Shown: in pieces, positions 34,658-43,089 of the stretch
Position numbering within the stretch: position 1 is the first letter of the stretch
Layout: each line of letters begins with the position of its first letter
Origin: Lentisphaerae bacterium GWF2_49_21
GTDB lineage: Bacteria > Verrucomicrobiota > Lentisphaeria > Victivallales > GWF2-50-93
Assembly (NCBI GenBank): GCA_001804805.1
Contig: MHBH01000040.1
Span: forward strand, 62,001-126,000
Direction: 5' to 3'
Length of the DNA stretch: 64,000 bases
Program-made: the position numbers and the translations under genes
Notes under the pieces: model-generated
Told to the model about the DNA's origin: nothing
What the model saw: the letters and a program-made list of their open reading frames with translations, nothing else
The model's database searches: none

Positions 34658-34679
34658 GAGGCAATTTTGAAATTGCCTC
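34658..34679. repeat. Small palindrome GAGGCAATTT type, copy 2
   Basis: GAGGCAATTT and AAATTGCCTC with a two-base centre, closely related to the hairpin at 30222-30247. It abuts the direct repeat that begins the GH16 region. Confidence 0.6.
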
Positions 34680-36165
34680 AATTTTCAGAGGTTCCCTTGT
34701 GGGATTGTTCGGCCCGCCAAACCTTGATTGAGCGGACGGTCATGTCGCCGACCCCGTCGCCATAGGGTGATTCCGGCTTCGCCTTGACCGCGACATTGGT
34801 CAGGGGATACCACGTTTTGCCGTTAAACGGGTTGGCATAGCGCATCGTTTCGACACCGTCGATAAACATCGTGATCCAATCAGGATCTACAGTGACCGCA
34901 AATTTGTGAAATTCGCTGTCGAGCGTTTCGGGCAGTCCGAACGTCACCATCGTCATTCGCATGGCGGGACGGGTGAACGTGCGAATCCCGTTGCTGCCGC
35001 CGTGGATGTTCGTCGAAAGACTGGACGGAAATTTCCAGGAGCCGTTATATCCGAAACCCTCATAGACATCGATTTCTGGCGGCCATCCGCCGGTCGGCAC
35101 AAGCCACAGCGCCGGCCAGGAATCACGCCTGTTGGACATCTTTACAACCCATTCGACGCTTCCGTGCTTGAATTGCGTCTCGGGCGTCTTATGGCCTGAA
35201 AGCATTGTCGCGAGGAACGGATATTCGGTCGCCGGCGAACCAACCTTGACGGGCTTTTCGAGACGACGGGAGGCAAGAACCAATCCTTCAGGCGTGCGAA
35301 CAAATCCGCCCATGTCAACCGTGCCGTAATAGCCCGTTTCGCCATTTCCGACCTGAGTGCGGCCGTGAGACAGAGAGGTGGAAAAACTCTTGGAGCCGCC
35401 TTTATCGTCGAATTGGATCGTCTGTCCGGTTTCGTCATAGGCCAGCTTCCCCAGAGGTTCGAACTTGAGCGCCTCGCGCCCACCCTCCACAGGCTCATTG
35501 ACCGCGCCCGCCTTGGCCGTGATGAGGATGCCGCCGTCCTTGCGTTCTCCGCCGTCAGGGACCGAAGATTGAACAGCCTTGACGTTGTTGCCCTCGCTCA
35601 TCCCGCGCACATTGAAGCTGACGGTTTTCGTGAGCGGATCGCCCGGGCGGAAAATAACTGATTTTGTCGTGTCAGGATTGCTCCGTCCGCCCTTACCGTC
35701 ATAAACCCGGACATGTGCAATGACGGTATTCGGACTGGGCTTGTCGAGCGTGACAGGGACATGAACGACCGTGGCTCCGACAGGAACCTCGAAACTCCTG
35801 ATCTGGACATTCGATGCAGGCGGATATTTCTTGCCGTCTCCGTAAATATCGGTCGGAGCCTGAGAAGCATCAGCGCTCTTAAGGCGCTCGATATGCTTGT
35901 CGAGCTGACCGATGACGCGGACGAGAGCGCTCTCTGCAATCTTCGCATTCTTGCGCATCTCCTCGGTCTCCTCATTCCGGATAACTTGTTTGACCGCGTT
36001 CGCGGCAATGTCCGTATCATTGCGAAGTTCCTGAGCCTCTTTAAGCGTCATGTTCTGGGCCGCGAGAGGGACGGCGATCATCGGGATGTAGAGTGCGGCG
36101 AGGATTGCTTTGCAAGCCATATGCCAATTTTTAGAGGTTCCCTTAAGTTGGAAATTGCCATTCAT
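34678..36165 (-). CDS. Glycoside hydrolase family 16, secreted
   Basis: The start at 36165 has AAAGGGG upstream; an internal ATG at 36120 would begin exactly at a signal-like segment (MACKAILAALYIPMIAVPLA). A helical linker and an immunoglobulin-like beta domain (VPVGATVVHVPVTLD, VIFRPGDPLTKTVSFNV) come first. The GH16 catalytic domain follows, with WPALWLVPTGGW and the active-site motif EIDVYE near residue 370, where the two Glu are nucleophile and acid/base. Known members cut laminarin, lichenan or agar. The region is richer in GC than its surroundings and lies between two copies of a 20-base repeat, so recent transfer, perhaps from a proteobacterium, is likely. Confidence 0.85.
   Translation of the reverse strand: MNGNFQLKGTSKNWHMACKAILAALYIPMIAVPLAAQNMTLKEAQELRNDTDIAANAVKQVIRNEETEEMRKNAKIAESALVRVIGQLDKHIERLKSADASQAPTDIYGDGKKYPPASNVQIRSFEVPVGATVVHVPVTLDKPSPNTVIAHVRVYDGKGGRSNPDTTKSVIFRPGDPLTKTVSFNVRGMSEGNNVKAVQSSVPDGGERKDGGILITAKAGAVNEPVEGGREALKFEPLGKLAYDETGQTIQFDDKGGSKSFSTSLSHGRTQVGNGETGYYGTVDMGGFVRTPEGLVLASRRLEKPVKVGSPATEYPFLATMLSGHKTPETQFKHGSVEWVVKMSNRRDSWPALWLVPTGGWPPEIDVYEGFGYNGSWKFPSSLSTNIHGGSNGIRTFTRPAMRMTMVTFGLPETLDSEFHKFAVTVDPDWITMFIDGVETMRYANPFNGKTWYPLTNVAVKAKPESPYGDGVGDMTVRSIKVWRAEQSHKGTSEN
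34679..34698. repeat. Direct repeat at the 3' end of the GH16 gene
   Basis: CAATTTTCAGAGGTTCCCTT, identical at 19 of 20 bases to 36125-36144. It encodes the last residues of the GH16 protein (KGTSEN). The core also occurs in the opposite orientation at the end of hisF (26360-26374). Confidence 0.8.
36125..36144. repeat. Direct repeat at the 5' end of the GH16 gene
   Basis: CAATTTTTAGAGGTTCCCTT, partner of 34679-34698. It lies just inside the proposed GH16 start and encodes KGTSKN there, before the signal peptide proper. Confidence 0.8.
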
Positions 36166-36313
36166 GCCAATTGGCCCCTTTCTCAAGAGTACCGAGTTCT
36201 CGACCTTCAAGAAGCGGCCTCCTTGTCCGTTAATTTAGCCAGTTCGATCGACAAGTCAACAAGTTCAAGGCTCATTGCCCTGGAAAAAACCGGTGCCAGT
36301 CCAATGCCGTTAA

Positions 36314-36496
36314 CTTAAGCGCAACGCCTTGCTCATAGTCGTCTTCGGCATGTTTTTGCTGATGGGGTTCCTCCGGCCGAATCTGTGGATATATTCGATA
36401 ATCTCCCTCCTTGCCTACATACTGGTAAACAAGCTCAGGACCAGGATCCTGACTTTCGTGGACAAATTTTTAAATAACTTGAAAAAGAATCCTTAA
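36314..36496 (+). pseudogene. Truncated 3' end of a small membrane-protein gene, copy A
   Basis: The frame is open after a stop at 36311 and has no good start. It encodes a hydrophobic segment (IVVFGMFLLMGFLRP, IYSIISLLAYIL) followed by LVNKLRTRILTFVDKFLNNL and a stop. A second copy of the last 24 codons and about 35 bases beyond lies at 36898-37009. Base changes between copies are mostly silent or conservative, so both came from genes that were under selection. The parent family is unknown. Confidence 0.55.
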
Positions 36497-36897
36497 AACA
36501 ATTCCTCATGCGGACAGGATTGGCTCCAAGGATGATTTTATTTACTTTGAAAAACGAAGCAGAGATTCAAGTGAAGATATATGGTGGCTGTTGTCCGCCT
36601 TGCACAGTCGCTAAGATGCTTCCCGCTTCGCCTTAGAGGCTACGAGGGAAAGGACGGCGCGACATTTTTTGCTTCAAGAGCTCATCGGTGCCATGCTGGA
36701 TATATCCTTGTATTATAATTATTTATATTATTGGTGTATTTATTCTGGTTTTCTGTAATTGCCATCGGCATCTTTTATCGCAAAAGATTTCTCGAACACC
36801 AATAATTACACCGTATCGCATTCCACGTCAAACAGATCCCCAGCATGGCACCAATGCCTTGCCCAGCATGGCACCAATGCCTTGGCACCAATGCCTC
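36497..36897. other. Gene-free repeat-rich stretch between two gene-tail copies
   Basis: Contains a GC-rich repeat (TCGCTAAGATGCTTCC, 36608-36623) related to sequences at 40900-40926 and 55900-55940. A 23-base tandem repeat beginning CAGCATGGCACCAATGCC lies at 36841 and again at 36864, with an inverted copy of part of it (GGTGCCATGCTGG) near 36688. A short open stretch encoding VYLFWFSVIAIGIFYRKRF (near 36732-36800) may be another gene remnant. Confidence 0.5.
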
Positions 36898-37009
36898 CTG
36901 GTAAACAAGCTCAGGACCCGGGTATTGAGCTTCGTGGACACGATACTGAAGAACCTGAAAAAGAATTCCTAAAACAATATCCTTATGCGGACAGGATTGA
37001 CTGCAAGAG
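36898..37009 (+). pseudogene. Truncated 3' end of a gene, copy B
   Basis: Encodes LVNKLRTRVLSFVDTILKNL and a stop at 36970-36972, paralogous to copy A at 36422-36496. Similarity continues past the stop through a shared ATGCGGACAGGATTG stretch. Nothing upstream of the repeat matches a gene start, so this is a fragment. Confidence 0.55.
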
Positions 37010-37104
37010 CCATATTTGCTTGCTCCGGCGTATCCCTGCTTGCTTACTATTCGATTGTTATACATTCTCAAAAGGGTCAGCCTCTTTTGGCAGCTCTGAT
37101 AGTC

Positions 37105-38019
37105 TCACGGCGCTTTATTTTGCTTTACTTCAACCGGGAAGGGGATGAGGATTGCAATATTGCTTCCAACTTTTCTCTCAGTCCCGTCAGATGGTCTATT
37201 GATCACGCCTGGAACGGCATCTTTATTAGTCATTACAAGAGTAGCTGAACCTCCACCATCAAGCGCGATGGCATCAACCGCACCAAACTCCTTAAGAATA
37301 TTTGCAACATCCTCGTACGACATTCCCTCGCTGAAGCCTGGCTGACGGCCATCTGACACAAAGAGAATCAGGTGATTATCGGCTGTATGCCCTATGGCGG
37401 TCTGGGGATATGTCTGATCTCCTCCCTTGACGTTCATAGCCCCGTTCCTTATCAACCTGGCATTTCCTGCAACTGAATTGTATAACTTGACCTTCGGCTC
37501 AGTATCGAATCCACCGCCTGCTTTGACAGATCCGATAAACGTAACCTTGTTGTCCTCTCCGAAATTAATGCCATGATTGTGCACGTCAGCCATAGACCAT
37601 GGCGAGACCTGAACACCTTCAGAAACTGACAACGAAACCAGCTTTGTTACACCGCTCAGTTTAGTAAGCATGGAATTGTCGAAGAAACCGCCGTTTATTC
37701 CGATTTGGGCCTTGTTCTTTCTGACAAACTCCCGGGTTCTCTCGAGTTCTGTTTCACCGATATTACCTCCCTTGCGCTGGCCGGTGACTTTTATCTGGAT
37801 TCCAGGAACGTTCAAGTCTATAATTACAAGATGCATGTCTATTTTGCGAGGACTGTCTATATGGCGATGTATATAACGGACTCCATTGAAGGGAAAAGAC
37901 TCTTCATCCGTAGTGCCTTCTGCTAAAAGCAGGTTAGGCGGAATCACTACAAGGAAATAAACAAGGAAATGCATGAAAGCGTTCTTCATCCCCTTACCCA
38001 TTATTGAATGCGTTTTCAT
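37105..38019 (-). CDS. Exported phosphodiester glycosidase-domain protein
   Basis: About 304 residues from the ATG at 38019 (a GTG at 38034 is also possible; neither has a clear ribosome site). A signal segment (AFMHFLVYFLVVIPPNLLLA) is followed by a NAGPA-type domain: IGINGGFFDN, QTAIGHTADNHLILFVSDGR, and AIALDGGGSATLVM near the C-terminus, the conserved core of phosphodiester glycosidases. The mammalian relative removes GlcNAc from phosphodiester-linked mannose; bacterial members may act on exopolysaccharide or teichoic-acid type phosphodiesters. It has no obvious operon partner. Confidence 0.85.
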   Translation of the reverse strand: MKTHSIMGKGMKNAFMHFLVYFLVVIPPNLLLAEGTTDEESFPFNGVRYIHRHIDSPRKIDMHLVIIDLNVPGIQIKVTGQRKGGNIGETELERTREFVRKNKAQIGINGGFFDNSMLTKLSGVTKLVSLSVSEGVQVSPWSMADVHNHGINFGEDNKVTFIGSVKAGGGFDTEPKVKLYNSVAGNARLIRNGAMNVKGGDQTYPQTAIGHTADNHLILFVSDGRQPGFSEGMSYEDVANILKEFGAVDAIALDGGGSATLVMTNKDAVPGVINRPSDGTERKVGSNIAILIPFPVEVKQNKAP

Positions 38020-38228
38020 TTTATTATCTTGCACTATTAGATTTGTGTGCCCAACTTGATCATGATAGACTCTGGGCCAGACCCTTTTGGCGATCCTTTT
38101 GGCGAATCAGAAATATCTGACCCCGATTCCCGAACACCCGATCGATTGCCATAAATTCAAGATTCCAGAAACCTTGCCGGCTTGGATATCTTGAACCAGG
38201 TGCGGTCAGTTATAGTACTGCATGGCAA

Positions 38229-38831
38229 CTATCTTAAGAGATTAATAATTAGAATTGACATAATGGAAAATAAAAAAGAAATTAAAGCCAGAGGGATCAC
38301 GCAACCGGTTTTTGAAGCACTTTTGAAATCAGGCCGCACTATGGCATTATTTGCTTTCCTTAGATATGCCTTTTTTTCCACAGGGGCACCATCGCAGCAT
38401 TTAGGGTAAACAAGCTGCAATTCAATCCGGAAATTCTCATTAATATTATCCCCTTGCCACCACGAATAATCCCTTTTGCTCAATATATTTATTGCTTTTT
38501 TAATTTTATCCTTTGTTAGCTTCTCGGAAGACCCTTTAATATTATTCCTAATATAAGTATGGAGCTTTTCCGGCAAGTCATGGTCAAGGAAATATTTAAG
38601 TTCGTATTGATATAATTCAGGATGCAATACAAGTTTTTTTAAATTCCAATCTTCTATTCTTGCCTTCATCGCCTCAAGATGGTTTTCGTCTTCTGCAATA
38701 TCCAGGATAGTATTCCTGATTTGATTAATCATTTCGCCGGCTTCGCTTTTTGAAAGCTTATCCGCTGAAGGGATGCCAACGTAATCAAGGAATGCTTTTT
38801 GCTTAGGAGTAATTTGAGTATTGTTAACCAT
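38229..38831 (-). CDS. Unknown protein with C-terminal membrane anchor
   Basis: A 200-residue AT-rich gene. The first 170 residues are charged and helical (ITPKQKAFLDYVGIPSADKL; EAGEMINQIRNTILDIAEDE). The end is one membrane helix (PLALISFLFSIMSILIINLL). The start region TPKQKAFLDYLGI resembles a short motif seen in unrelated helical proteins, not enough for a family. Probably accessory DNA, with base composition like the two following genes. Confidence 0.5.
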   Translation of the reverse strand: MVNNTQITPKQKAFLDYVGIPSADKLSKSEAGEMINQIRNTILDIAEDENHLEAMKARIEDWNLKKLVLHPELYQYELKYFLDHDLPEKLHTYIRNNIKGSSEKLTKDKIKKAINILSKRDYSWWQGDNINENFRIELQLVYPKCCDGAPVEKKAYLRKANNAIVRPDFKSASKTGCVIPLALISFLFSIMSILIINLLR

Positions 38832-38947
38832 TGAGCAATATAACCACGTAAGAGGGAAAGGGCAATACAGGCCAGGCCGACTAAAAGATATTTACAGGGG
38901 ATAGGCAATCAAATAATTAAGAAAGTGTTTTGAAAAGTTGAAAAGGG

Positions 38948-39424
38948 TCACCCTTTTGGTCGAGTAGCATTCTCATCAAACAATAAACTCGTAAGCTTTT
39001 TTGTAATTATGATATATAGCCAAATTAATCCGGCGATGAGAAGAACCATGAGTATGTTCCGAATATTTTCATTCTGTGTTAACACTTTAATTATGTAAAA
39101 ATCAACAATGAAAAACACGCAGGTAAGAGAGAATCCGCAAACATGCCGAATGGAACTCGTTGAAAAATTAAACCAATTCAAATAGCCAATATAAAGACAA
39201 TAGAGGCCAACCATGGCCATAATAACAGCACCACCCCAGTCATGACTTGACGCAAGAATGTACGTGCGCTTAAAGAAAAACAAACATGATAAACAAAACG
39301 CGCTGCCTAAAAACAGCAAACCGTTTTTTGCATTTTTTGCGTTAATCTCTTTCGATTGACTAATGAATATATACATGCGCCCCCCTTCATCCGTATAACC
39401 GCAAAACGTTAGGATAATGGACAT
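38948..39424 (-). CDS. Small integral membrane protein, unknown
   Basis: A 158-residue protein with about four membrane segments (GLLFLGSAFCLSCLFFF; WGGAVIMAMVGLYCLYIGYL; VCGFSLTCVFFIVDFYIIKV; ILMVLLIAGLIWLYIII). No motif is recognised. AT-rich and alone. Confidence 0.5.
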   Translation of the reverse strand: MSIILTFCGYTDEGGRMYIFISQSKEINAKNAKNGLLFLGSAFCLSCLFFFKRTYILASSHDWGGAVIMAMVGLYCLYIGYLNWFNFSTSSIRHVCGFSLTCVFFIVDFYIIKVLTQNENIRNILMVLLIAGLIWLYIIITKKLTSLLFDENATRPKG

Positions 39425-39502
39425 TGGAAGGATGGAAAGTCAAGATTTCAGATGCCTTGCCACTTGTGTCAGAAGGGCTATATTAATGGAAAGGGGCAAC
39501 AT

Positions 39503-40267
39503 ATGAAGAAAACAATTATCTTTCTTTCCTTAATGTCTTTCACACTTAGACTAAACGCTCTGGATGTTACGACCACGGACGGGACCACCTACAAAGATAT
39601 TCAATATCTCTCCGTTACATCCGTTGGAATACGGTTTTATCAGGATGGAAAAGGGGATATTGCAGGGAGTAAAAGCACGTTTATAGGGAATGTCGATCTT
39701 ACAGAAGAATCCAAGAAGGCCATTAAGGAATATCAGGAAAAGCAAAAAGCTGAAGAAAAGGCAAAGAAAGACAAGGCCTTTGAGGATGAACTAAAAAAAG
39801 AACAATTAGAAGCAATAAAGGCGGATGCAAAAAGGAAGGCTGAAATAAAACCAGAAGACAAACCTGTATTTCCAATCTTCCAAAGAAACACCAATAAAAC
39901 AAATGATAAGGAAAAGGGGCAAACAAAGAAATTAGAAGCAATAGTTCCAGGCGCTAAGGATAAGACAGAGGACGAAATAATTAAACTTGTCGATAAGAGT
40001 AAGATTCCCTCGGGTCGGATTTCCCCTACAATTGAAATTGGTGGATATGGGAAACTTGACGGGAAAATTATCCAGACAGTTAATGATGATTTAATTCTGG
40101 TTAATTGGGGACTGGATTATATTTATGCCGTAAAAGATCCCGGTATTGGCAAAGATAAGGTTGACAATCAATTTGTAGAAATAGATATTGTCCGTGTTGG
40201 AACTTATAAATATACCTCTATCGCTGGCGTCAATAAACAGGTCCCGCTTTGCCGAGTAGTTCGATAA
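39503..40267 (+). CDS. Exported protein with a charged coiled-coil middle
   Basis: The ATG at 39503 has AAGGGG upstream and a signal peptide (TIIFLSLMSFTLRLNALD). Then comes a short beta domain (VTTTDGTTYKDIQYLSVTSV), a Lys/Glu-rich coiled coil (residues about 70-130) and a C-terminal beta domain (GYGKLDGKIIQTVNDDLILV). The first domain resembles sequences that follow signal peptides in many PVC secreted proteins (DVTTTDGKTYKN-like). The function is unknown. Confidence 0.6.
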   Translation: MKKTIIFLSLMSFTLRLNALDVTTTDGTTYKDIQYLSVTSVGIRFYQDGKGDIAGSKSTFIGNVDLTEESKKAIKEYQEKQKAEEKAKKDKAFEDELKKEQLEAIKADAKRKAEIKPEDKPVFPIFQRNTNKTNDKEKGQTKKLEAIVPGAKDKTEDEIIKLVDKSKIPSGRISPTIEIGGYGKLDGKIIQTVNDDLILVNWGLDYIYAVKDPGIGKDKVDNQFVEIDIVRVGTYKYTSIAGVNKQVPLCRVVR

Positions 40268-40379
40268 ATTTTCACCAAAGAGAATGATTCTCTACATGAG
40301 CACGCACCCCGGCGATATCTTCAAAGGGACTTTTTATTTACTAATGTAGGCTTTATATTTCATATACATAAGGGGAAAT

Positions 40380-40478
40380 ATGCCGTTCTATATTAGAAAA
40401 AGTATAAAAGTTGGGCCGCTACGGTTTAATCTTTCAAAATCCGGTGTTACATCTAACAAGCAGCACGGGGCTAAATGA
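40380..40478 (+). pseudogene. DUF4236 remnant
   Basis: With AAGGGG as ribosome site, the frame starts MPFYIRKSIKVGPLRFNLSK, the typical opening of the short DUF4236 domain, but stops after 32 residues. Sequence from about 40446 no longer matches the family, as if an insertion or deletion replaced the rest. Confidence 0.6.
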
Positions 40479-40752
40479 GAAGTTTCAATTCTCCAAAAAG
40501 GGGATTTGGCGATACCGGGGACGTTCCCACTTAACTGATTGTTGATGAGAGCATTACTGATATTAACGCGCATCTGCTTAAGCCTTTGTATTCGATTTTC
40601 ATGCCAGAAAATTGTGAATAATGCTGAGGAAATATGAAGTTTGCCTTCATAAAAACATGGAGAGACAGGCAACTTTTGTTTTGCAGAATGAGACAGTTGG
40701 GGATATATGGTTTTTGTCCGGCTTCGTCCTCACTCGGAGGACTACGCCGAGA
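40479..40752. repeat. Gene-free region with palindromic stretches
   Basis: No gene supported. It contains GGGGACGTTCCC (about 40517-40528) and an inverted repeat pairing CGTCCTC with GAGGAC near 40725-40742. It looks like accumulated small repeats between the DUF4236 remnant and the tRNA gene. Confidence 0.4.
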
Positions 40753-40780
40753 CAAATTTGCTTCAGCTGAAGCAAATTTG
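40753..40780. repeat. Perfect palindrome at the 3' end of tRNA-Leu
   Basis: A 28-bp perfect palindrome (CAAATTTGCTTCAG and its exact complement) sharing the CCA end of the tRNA. Read with the tRNA it gives a 14-bp stem with no spacer. It may stop transcription or guide 3' trimming, or be a small inserted element. Confidence 0.75.
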
Positions 40781-40865
40781 GTGCCGACAATAGGATTTGA
40801 ACCTACACCCCCGTGAAGGGACTACGCCCTGAACGTAGCGCGTCTGCCAATTCCGCCATGTCGGC
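40779..40865 (-). tRNA. tRNA-Leu (anticodon CAG)
   Basis: An 87-base tRNA with long variable arm. The acceptor stem pairs GCCGACA with TGTCGGC, and CCA is encoded. The D-arm (TGGCGGAATTGGCAGACGCG) and anticodon loop TTCAGGG are typical of bacterial leucine tRNA, and the T-arm GGTTCAAATCC is intact. Confidence 0.93.
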
Positions 40866-41160
40866 ACGCGATAAAAAAAGAATGGGTGAATGGATGGCCC
40901 GCCTTCGCTAAGAAGCTACGGCGCGGCAAGTTGGACGATTGGGAAAAACATTAATCCAACAATCCAAGAATCCACCTTCCCGTTCTCAAGGGTCATTATT
41001 TTATTCCATCTCCGGCTTTTTGCAAGCATAATCATAAACTTCCATTATTTCCCTTTGCCAGTTAAAGCGTTATGCCTATTTTTGTCTTTATGGGTATTTA
41101 CATTATCAAAATCGTTTTCCGGCACTATTTTATTAAAAAACAATAAAAACGGTCGAGGTA
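40866..41160. other. Intergenic region upstream of recJ
   Basis: Holds one copy of the hairpin-forming repeat CGCCTTCGCTAAGAAGC (40900-40916) and otherwise AT-rich DNA. No gene seen. Promoters of the tRNA and recJ should lie here. Confidence 0.4.
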
Positions 41161-42873
41161 ATGGGTAAATATTTATGGAAATTAGCTGATATTCCTGAAC
41201 ATAGAATCCGAGAACTGATGTCAAAATTGAACTGTTCCCGTCCCTTGGCACTGTTCTTTGCGGCAAGAGGAATTAATCACAGCTCCGCTGATACCTTCTT
41301 CGAAACCCCGCTTCAGGGACTTGGAGATCCTTATATTATTCCCGGCATGAAGGAATCTGCAAAACGCCTCTGGGACGCCATCTGCGCAAAAGAAAAAATC
41401 CTCATACACGGTGATTACGATACCGATGGCGTGACCGCAGCAGCCCTGCTCTACTGGGTGCTCTCCGAAAACGGCGCCGACGTGTCCTGTTTCCTGCCGG
41501 ACAGGTTTGACGACGGCTATGGTTTCACTGTCGAGTCCCTTGCAAAGGCCCTTGCCGAAAGCAACTACAAGCTGATCGTCACTGTTGACTGCGGAATAAC
41601 AAGCCTGGATACTATCGCCCTTGCGAAATCGAAGAAAGTCGATGTGATTGTCACCGACCATCATGAGCCCAAGGAAACACTGCCAGATGCTTTCACCGTC
41701 ATCAACCCGAAGATACATGCGCATCTCCAGGACCTGCATATCCTCGCAGGAGTCGGCATTTCATTCAAGCTATGCCATGCCTTCATAAAGTATGGGAGAG
41801 AAAATCTTTTCCTCGACGACAAGTTCGACCTCAAGGACGGACTCGATCTCGTCGCGCTTGGAACTGTCGCCGACATCGTCCCGCTCACAGGCGAGAACAG
41901 GATACTGGTCCGCAACGGCCTCAAGGTACTGAGCAAGCAGGTCAGGCCGGGCATCCGCGCACTCTGTGAAATAGCGGGTTTGAACGCGGACATAAAGGCT
42001 TCCGACATAACATACTGCCTCGCTCCGCGCCTTAACGCGGCAGGCAGGCTGGGAAATGCGAAAGTCGCATTCGATCTTCTCAACACCGGAAACATCATAG
42101 AGGCCTACAGGTACGCCGAACAGCTTGAGGACTTCAACCGCAAGAGGCAGAGCAAGGAGGAGTCGATCATCAACGAGGCCAACATGGATCTGAAGAACAA
42201 GATGAATCTCAGCGAATGCTCTTCAATACTTGTATCCGGTTCCGACTGGCATCAGGGCGTCATTGGAATTGTCGCCTCGCGGTTTGCAAAGGAGCATAAC
42301 AGGCCCGCCATTGTCTTCAGCATCAATGGTGATGTCGCCCTCGGTTCCGGCAGGAGCGTTGAAGGGATCAACATACTTGACGTGCTGGCGAAATGCTCGG
42401 ATCTTCTCGACAGGTTCGGCGGACATCCCATGGCCGCAGGACTATGCCTCAAGACTTCCAACCTCCCGGAATTCAACAGGAGGTTTGAGCTGGCCGTACA
42501 GGAGGCCACAGGAAAGAAACTCTCCATCCCACGCCTTGCCATCGACGGCGAAATCGACTTGAGCGACCTGAACAAGGACTTCTTCTCGGTCCTGGAAAAA
42601 CTTGAACCTTTCGGATACTGCAACGCCCAGCCGCTTTTCAGGATAAACGGCCTTGAACCGTTCAAGATAGCAAAGGCGGCATCATATCACAGCCGCGGCT
42701 TCCTGAAGGACAAAAGGGAGAACATCCTGCAGTTCATAGCGTTCAACAGGAACGTGGAAAGCCTTCCGACGCAGACATTGTGGGACGTCGTCGCCTCTCC
42801 TCAGCTTAACAAGTTCAGAGGTGACAGCATCCCCCAGCTGCAGATAATGGATCTGGATCCGAGCGAGGGGTAG
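41161..42873 (+). CDS. recJ: Single-stranded-DNA-specific exonuclease RecJ
   Basis: A 570-residue protein, the usual RecJ size. DHH-family motifs are in order: HGDYDTDGVTAAALL, TVDCGITSLD, VTDHHEP, ALGTVADIVPL, and the DHHA1 motif SGRSVEGINI with RFGGHPMAAG. The OB-like C-terminal domain follows. RecJ degrades single strands 5' to 3' in recombination and mismatch repair and needs Mn or Mg bound by the DHH residues. GAGG precedes the ATG. It appears to be a single gene with rnc about 215 bases downstream. Confidence 0.96.
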   Translation: MGKYLWKLADIPEHRIRELMSKLNCSRPLALFFAARGINHSSADTFFETPLQGLGDPYIIPGMKESAKRLWDAICAKEKILIHGDYDTDGVTAAALLYWVLSENGADVSCFLPDRFDDGYGFTVESLAKALAESNYKLIVTVDCGITSLDTIALAKSKKVDVIVTDHHEPKETLPDAFTVINPKIHAHLQDLHILAGVGISFKLCHAFIKYGRENLFLDDKFDLKDGLDLVALGTVADIVPLTGENRILVRNGLKVLSKQVRPGIRALCEIAGLNADIKASDITYCLAPRLNAAGRLGNAKVAFDLLNTGNIIEAYRYAEQLEDFNRKRQSKEESIINEANMDLKNKMNLSECSSILVSGSDWHQGVIGIVASRFAKEHNRPAIVFSINGDVALGSGRSVEGINILDVLAKCSDLLDRFGGHPMAAGLCLKTSNLPEFNRRFELAVQEATGKKLSIPRLAIDGEIDLSDLNKDFFSVLEKLEPFGYCNAQPLFRINGLEPFKIAKAASYHSRGFLKDKRENILQFIAFNRNVESLPTQTLWDVVASPQLNKFRGDSIPQLQIMDLDPSEG

Positions 42874-42999
42874 AAGATTGAAACTCGATACTTGATATTT
42901 GATACTGGGGTTGGAGATTTTATGGGAGCGCTGGCCTGCTTCGACTATGCTCAGCACAGGTCTGGCCGGCAAAATAGGATTTTTGCAATTAAAAATTCA

Positions 43000-43027
43000 G
43001 TTGGAGTTCACGGCTTTAGCGTGTCTT
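43000..43027 (+). repeat. Repeat fragment shared with the 34509 element
   Basis: Begins GTTGGAGTTCACGGCTTTAG and matches 34509-34536 at 26 of 28 bases. Here it stands alone in the recJ-rnc spacer without the inverted partner. Confidence 0.65.
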
Positions 43028-43089
43028 TAATCAATTATATTGTATTTCGTTTCAATTTGGTCTTAAAAATCGAAAATTGAAAATCGGCA

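Noticed and set aside
36841-36896. Possible CRISPR array
   Set aside because: Only two adjoining 23-base units and a partial third without spacers; it is a tandem repeat.
40517-40528. GGGGACGTTCCC as an insertion sequence end
   Set aside because: Short palindrome without partner or transposase nearby; not enough to call an IS.
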